From Butyriboletus loyo (lineage: Eukaryota; Basidiomycota; Agaricomycetes; Boletales; Boletaceae), in contig JBBPSI010000104.1 in assembly GCA_038093515.1 (NCBI GenBank), positions 1 through 64,000 on the forward strand: DNA of 64,000 nt, read 5' to 3'. A program made the translations under genes and the position numbers. Shown one piece after another: positions 58,450 through 64,000 of this stretch (its first letter is position 1; each line of letters opens with the position of its first letter). The notes beneath the pieces were generated by a model. That model was not told the DNA's origin. It saw only the letters and a list, made by a program, of their open reading frames with translations, and searched no databases.

Positions 58450-61253
58450 CGTAGCGTGGTAAACGAGTATGAGGAAATTATTTTACTTTTCGCCACTAGA
58501 CCGGGTTGTCTTATTTGACAACTTATTGTATAGGGCGCTGTATTTTATTTGTATTGAATATGGACTTCGTATGATATAACTCACCACATTGTTGTCAATA
58601 TTACAGTGGCGATAGGGGGTTTGTCCAAAGATGGAATCTCGCGTGAAATTACGAATACCTGCCCTAAATAACTGTTGTTTACTCTAATGTTCGATTTTAA
58701 TTTTTTCCTCCACTCTTGGTTGCTTTCGAGCGAGAACGATGTGCAGGACGTGGCCTCACTGCGTTTTTGCGTCGTTTCGATTGAAAGAAGGCTGAGTCTT
58801 TCTATGTGAGTCTTCCACTGTTTTTATTGCCTGGCATTTTCTGCGATGAAAAATACCTTTTTCAATCGGCGAGCGTTCGTATATCGTGCTGCAATGTGTC
58901 CTATATGTCATAGTTACCCTGATCCTTCCATGTTTTCATTTCACTGGGATATGTCTGACAGTCCTTTCATAGATGCTGCGACGTTCCTTTCTTCCCGTTG
59001 AACCATCACATACATGTAACTGGTAAGTCATCCTTACCTTTCCGGAACGAGACCGCTCTGCGAGATGAATTATCTTGTCATTCAAACTAGAGTTTCTGAG
59101 TGCGATCCAGCACGATGCTCTCACACATTTTATCTGTCAATCCACTGATCTTTTTCTAATTCGAGTTTGATTCCCTGGAATGACCGTATGCTCACCCTTC
59201 TCTTCAGATATGTTTATTGCTAAAAGGTACCTGCAGAGGTCAGTTTGAGTCAATTTTATTGTGCTTCGGTATGATGTATTATGGAGTTACCGCCTGAAGT
59301 TCCTTTACGAGGAGCTTTTGACGACATTTCCTGGCTGTTTTATTACTATTATTTCTGACTTTCTCTTCGATTCATTATCAATGCGATGACTAATTCCTCT
59401 ACTATCCAGCCTTTCGGACTCTTCTCTTGGCCTTAGCCTGTGAGAGTCGACTCCCCACGAAGGTAACTACAAGGTGTGTACTCGTATTATTTGCTTCTTC
59501 CATGATGTTCTTTTCACGACGGTCTTCGTATCACTATGCCGAAAAGGCCCGCCACAGCTCAATATTTTCGGGCACCCCATTCTGATGCTTTTATCCTGCT
59601 TGATGTGTCTCAAACTCCTACTCACAACCTACATGCGCAGGTATCTTCGTTGGCTTGCACTGTGGATATTAGATTCGGTCTCAAGGTAAGCTTACTATTT
59701 TAAATTGCATGTTTAATTACTGCCATTCTTGCGGATGAATCTTGTCCAAAAAATATAATCAACTAGAAGCTGTTTCTGAACTTCGGCGTAGATTACAACG
59801 ACTTCTTCTGATTTTCCTTTCAAGTTTTGTTTCCATCAAAGTTGACATGAGCTAACCCGATTGCAAAGCCAGGATAACAAACTGGCTTGGGCGGCTCCAC
59901 TATTTCGCCATTATGTCTGAACACACCCTCGGTGATGAAGGGACAAGTCAATGGACCTTTGGGTTTCTTTCTCTCTCCCGATGATGATGAGAATGTCTTG
60001 GAGGCTATTGAGATCATTGTGGACATACCACCAAATTGCCAACCCTCTCTGCAGTACGCTACAACACCTCGTTGTTCCTCCCTGTCTTCAATTATAAAGT
60101 CGAGGAACGGGTTTTACTAGATTTCGTTGATGATGATGACCTGGCAAACATCCGGTTATGAGGAAATCCAGCCATTCACATTACCACTGTCGACTGAGAA
60201 GACCCCGGGTGTAATCAGAGCAAGCATTGTAATAATCTTTTTCGAGGAGATAGCCCCATCTCATAATTTGCGGATGCTATCCGTGGAGACTTCACAATAG
60301 ATATGGCTGTACTGATGGTTTACCTTGTCAGCATTAATTGGATGATCAGTCTCACCTCGAGGCTAGACATAGTATGATGTCATCTAAGCCTGGCTGGAGG
60401 TTTCATCAAGGTTTGTGGCGACACACGTGCTTCCTCCATCTCCGAGATGATCTTGGGGGACTCCTTGTACTTGATTGGGAATGTCGAGGTTCATGTACGG
60501 TACAGCTTCCAGTCCTCCGTGTAGGATCCGACCACCTTGGAGGCATGATATCCCTGAAATGTCCAGGCGGTACGAGTGTTCTTACGAGATCACCACGCTG
60601 TGATGAAGCTCCATGATATGATCAACTGGTGGTGGTGGTATTCCACAAGAGATGTGTGTGTGACCACATACATTTCCGAGTCATGACATCGACTCGGTGC
60701 GGTGGTTGGCGATAAGCCGAAACTCCGATGAATCAGCAAGCAGCATTGAAGGGGTGGGATTCTTCCCCGTCCCGTAAACGATTATTTATTTAATATTAAT
60801 GACCACCCAGCCAAAGGAATCGACTGTCACTGCACTGCACTGCACTCGCCGTATGTACTTGCGAACGTTGTGGATCAACCGGGCTCTAGAGCTCTAATCT
60901 CGAAAAGAGGTTCAACCGAACTTGCTGGCTACCGTGGTGGGGAAAGGAAAGGCGGACTCCAATCTGAGTGTGAATATACCCTTGAGTGATTTAGTGATTT
61001 AGAATACGTTGCAAGTCGATAAGCATGAGCAGAACGCCCGCACTTGTTCTCGTTCACGTCGGCTACCGTCACCTGCATGTCCGTCCAATTTCGACGACAG
61101 ATCTAAGGATACAAACAGTGCGGTATAGCCTACACGGCAAGTCTACTCGTCTACGCATGATCGATCAAACGACGCAATGCGCGTCGCGGGGGGGAGTCCG
61201 CAAAAAAAAAAAACGGCGGCTGTCCCTAGGTAAGGGAACAAAAGAAACTATAA
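58450..61253. other. 2.8-kb gene-free interval
   Basis: No gene could be supported. AT-rich stretches near 58540-58700 and 59680-59760 look intergenic. Coding-like scraps (for example ISPLCLNTPSVMKGQVNGPL near 59900) have no known family. A short CACTGCACTGCACTGCACTC run is at 60830, and an A12 run lies near 61203. Confidence 0.4.
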
Positions 61254-63107
61254 TTAGACGACCACCGTGACGCTCCCTACGAGCTCCACCCTCGTATACA
61301 TCCTTGCACACTGCGCAAAGTACCGGATGTCGGCGCGGTCAAGCGACCCTTCGACGATGAGCACGGGTGTAACACGTCCCCGCTCATACTCGTTGCATAT
61401 CCAATCAAGGAGAACGCGGAGAGTCTCTGGACGGGGTTGACGGAGCGTAACGGCACGGAGTCGTTGCCAGGATCCAAAGCGGGTGCAGGTGCAGTCGCGT
61501 GGAGCTGTGACCAATCCTGATCCCGATCCCGTCACTATTACTGACCTTGACCCTGACTGTGACGTTCCCGCTGGCCCTACGCCCATACCTGTCCCCGATC
61601 CTGATCCTACGCCAACGCCCGATCCAGCGCCGGCACGCAGAACGAGTGGGAAAAACCCAACGTCGACACCCCCGAGGGTCGCTTGTGTCGTACACGGAAA
61701 CGCGTGTATGAACGCCAGGGCTGACCCTGCGTTCGATGCGTTATGTAGGACTACGGTTTCAACGCGCGGGAAACGTGGACGTCGTCTGTTCACGTGTGCC
61801 TCTGTCGCCGACGAGGATGATGGATAAGAGGCATGGGAGAATGGATAGGAGGGTGACGACGACGACGACGACGAAGAGGGAAGGGACGCATCCACAAACA
61901 ACCGCTCAACGACACTCTGCCCCGAAAATTTTGAATCCGGAAAGACGAGCTCGAAATGCCGAAGTGCAGGCGCTTGAATAGCAGATATAGTGTGTTGGAG
62001 GTAGCGCGGCTTCAGCACCCCTGGGTGGAGCACGAGGGTGTGGAGATGTGGGAGAGTGACCGTTGCGATGTTGGTAGTGGCGTCGATGCCACCCCCACCC
62101 CCACCCCCACTTCCATGAGTGTCGTGTTGTCCTTGCAGACCGCCAACCGGATCAGTACGGAAACGGAGAGGTTGCCCATGGAGTACGAGCGTCGTCAAAT
62201 TGGGGATCGCACCCAGCATCGTGCGAAACGCGCTGAAATCAATCATAATACGGAAGGACCGCGCGTCGTTGTTGTACCGCCTCAACGTCAACGACGACAG
62301 CCTCGAAAAATTCTCTGTCGTTCGCGTGTGTATGCTACTGAGATCTCCCGTCAACGTGAAATTCTCTGCGTCGAGGGATTTGAGCATGCATGGGGACAAA
62401 GTCTGACTCGTAGGGTGAGCTTGCGTCATGGTGGCGGTTTCTATCAGAAAAGAGATGGAACAGGTCTGGCCTGGACGTAACGCGCGAAACGTGAAGTGTC
62501 TCAATCCGGAAAAGTGACCGATGTGAGACAGTTTGAGGGTGAGATGCGAGAGGTGGGTGTCACATACGCAGGCAATTGACAGGCTGCGCCAACGACTAGA
62601 CGAATCGAGTATCGTCTCGAGCGCGGTGTCGAACCGCTGAAAATCTCTTCTGTCCTTCCACCCCCAGATTTCGATATCGAGTGCCCTCGAACCTCTGGTT
62701 TTGTACGTCTCCAACATACTCGGCGCGACACGTGGGGTAATGCACACGCGCCGCCATAAGCGGGGAGAATGGATCGCGAGGTCTCGCCATCGACGGGAAA
62801 CCTTGGAGATGGTACACTCTGCACGCTGTTCCGCCCCCGGGTCCTGACACGCTACCGCCTCTTCAAAAATTGCAAGCAGCATCTCGTTGGGGAGCTTCGA
62901 GATGGGCGCCAGAAAGTTCTGCATCTCGTTGGCCTTGTTGATTTTGGTGTACAACGCCGCTTGTACTTCCTCGAGGGAAGACCGGTATCGGTGGATATGC
63001 CCTTGCAATGTGTGCTCGTTTTCTCTGAGCCTCTTGATTTCGCTGTGAAGACTTGCCAGTGTTTGGACGGCAGAGACGTTCTGGTGGTAGATCGTTGGGT
63101 AGACCAA
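61254..63107 (-). CDS. F-box protein with N-terminal coiled coil
   Basis: One uninterrupted frame of 617 residues, typical of the large, often intron-poor basidiomycete F-box family. Residues about 15-60 form a heptad-like coiled coil (LHSEIKRLRENEHTLQGHIH ... SLEEVQAAL). The F-box follows at about 68-110: APISKLPNEMLLAIFEEAV, ISKVSRRWRDLAIHSPRLW. The rest is leucine-rich-like with alternating strands and helices (LTLKLSHIGHFSGLRHFTF, LVLHPGVLKPRYLQ). It is interrupted by low-complexity inserts: a Gly run near 335, a Ser run near 415 and a Gly/Ser/Val repeat near 515-555. The start at 63107 is chosen because it directly precedes the coiled coil; a short upstream exon is possible. Likely SCF substrate receptor, target unknown. 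Confidence 0.82.
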   Translation of the reverse strand: MVYPTIYHQNVSAVQTLASLHSEIKRLRENEHTLQGHIHRYRSSLEEVQAALYTKINKANEMQNFLAPISKLPNEMLLAIFEEAVACQDPGAEQRAECTISKVSRRWRDLAIHSPRLWRRVCITPRVAPSMLETYKTRGSRALDIEIWGWKDRRDFQRFDTALETILDSSSRWRSLSIACVCDTHLSHLTLKLSHIGHFSGLRHFTFRALRPGQTCSISFLIETATMTQAHPTSQTLSPCMLKSLDAENFTLTGDLSSIHTRTTENFSRLSSLTLRRYNNDARSFRIMIDFSAFRTMLGAIPNLTTLVLHGQPLRFRTDPVGGLQGQHDTHGSGGGGGGGIDATTNIATVTLPHLHTLVLHPGVLKPRYLQHTISAIQAPALRHFELVFPDSKFSGQSVVERLFVDASLPSSSSSSSSPSYPFSHASYPSSSSATEAHVNRRRPRFPRVETVVLHNASNAGSALAFIHAFPCTTQATLGGVDVGFFPLVLRAGAGSGVGVGSGSGTGMGVGPAGTSQSGSRSVIVTGSGSGLVTAPRDCTCTRFGSWQRLRAVTLRQPRPETLRVLLDWICNEYERGRVTPVLIVEGSLDRADIRYFAQCARMYTRVELVGSVTVVV

Positions 63108-64000
63108 CTGGAACGAGCGCGGTGGTTGCTCCTAAATATAGGCGAATGTGTGCTTCAGAAATGAGGATACCTTGATACGAGTAAACCTTACATGATGTCT
63201 GACCGACGAATACATCGTTGGAAATGTCCTTGGATGCATGACAGAACAACCAAGGGGGAACGTTGTGGTGACGAGAGAACCCGGAAAACTTAAATACACA
63301 GGGTCGCCACATGTCCTGCAAACGCAGGAGCCAGCGGCCCTACAGTCGTCCCATGTGCTAAGCCCCCGCACACCCTATATAAAACGCGAGAGAGAGCGAG
63401 AGAATGGAGTGGCCCCCAGGGGCCAGGATACCCCCTGGTAGTCCGACATGAGAGACACCTATGGTCGAATAGCCAACCAATCCCTGCTGCGCGCTAGTCG
63501 CAGACGGTGTACGAGCGTCGGAAATGAAGGGCGTCGTGGGTGAGGTGTTGGATAATCACAGGCAGCGTGGAGAGGATCTTGACATCCAGTTCTCCTCGTC
63601 CTTTGCCTCATGTATCCGTGTTAAATTGAGCAGTGGAAAATGCGTTCGCGGGTGTCAAAGCGTGAAACTGCTACCCAGGGTACTTCCCAACAAAGTCGAT
63701 ACATTCGATTGCTTTGCTTGAATCATGGAGCAAGACAGCAGTAGCTCTGAGACCTGATAAGTCCGGCAACATTTTGAGACGACGCAATCGACCCGGAAAT
63801 GCAGACCAATATCAGGGGTGGCAAACTTAGGTTTGAAGAGAAGGTCGCATATATGATATATCCCTGTCCGATGGGGTCGCACCCGTCAGCCGAGCCCAAG
63901 CCTGCGGGGCTAGTTCTATAATTGCATTGATGCAACCCCACAATGGCCAGTGTCAGGGCTCTGGGTTGTAGTATAAGGGTGGAAAGAAGATAAAAGGTCC
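63108..64000. other. gene-free right edge
   Basis: Promoter side of the F-box gene and onward. No recognisable gene; short frames only. A possible gene could continue beyond the window. Confidence 0.4.

Overview
The window is a stretch of a basidiomycete (Agaricomycete-type) nuclear genome. Genes are interrupted by many 40-65 nt introns with GT/GC...AG ends. The gene set is typical of mushroom-forming fungi: a second, diverged beta-tubulin, a WC-2-type GATA factor, a forkhead factor, an oxalate decarboxylase, a cyanase, DUF1479 and DUF4604 proteins, and a coiled-coil F-box protein. There are no prokaryotic-type operons, rRNA genes, CRISPR arrays or tRNA genes that I can support.

Layout: 0.45-2.5 kb, AT-hook/DUF6729-like protein (+). 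2.9-4.06 kb, checkpoint clamp subunit HUS1 (-), divergent from a 23-intron beta-tubulin (+, 4.2-6.8 kb). 7.3-9.0 kb, DUF1479 dioxygenase-like protein (+). 9.3-10.8 kb, low-complexity protein (-). 11.1-12.7 kb, cyanase and the SDH assembly factor SDHAF3 (both -). 16.5-20.5 kb, large GATA zinc-finger regulator (-) between two unusually long gene-free intervals (3.8 and 5.0 kb). 25.6-28.0 kb, F-box protein (-) divergent from a DUF4604 protein (+). 29.1-29.9 kb, decayed MDR reductase pieces. 31.9-34.4 kb, amidase-signature hydrolase (+). 35.7-37.7 kb, forkhead factor (-). 40.1-43.1 kb, a repeat-structured locus with two paralogous small membrane-protein genes, a truncated inverted third copy forming an 846-bp palindrome, and a second 222-bp palindrome. 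43.4-44.3 kb, alpha/beta hydrolase (+). 44.7-46.1 kb, possible decayed membrane protein. 46.3-48.4 kb, tRNA-His guanylyltransferase THG1 (-) divergent from a conserved-looking acidic protein (+). 48.7-51.2 kb, SAGA deubiquitinase UBP8 (-). 51.4-54.5 kb, a small-transposon-rich zone with a frameshifted HIT-domain gene. 56.1-58.4 kb, secreted bicupin oxalate decarboxylase (+). 61.3-63.1 kb, F-box protein (-).

The genes are mostly unrelated housekeeping or regulatory loci: DNA-damage clamp, tubulin, SDH assembly, tRNA-His maturation, SAGA deubiquitination. Metabolic accessory genes (cyanase, amidase, DUF1479, oxalate decarboxylase) are interspersed and do not form an evident biosynthetic cluster. 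Several neighbours share short divergent promoters: HUS1/beta-tubulin, F-box/DUF4604, THG1/acidic protein.

The most unusual features are the hairpin-forming inverted duplication at 40.5-41.35 kb, a family of small inverted-repeat elements present in three copies (one nested inside another element), and repeated use of GC-AG introns. All exon boundaries were read by eye from splice signals and family conservation and should be taken as models.
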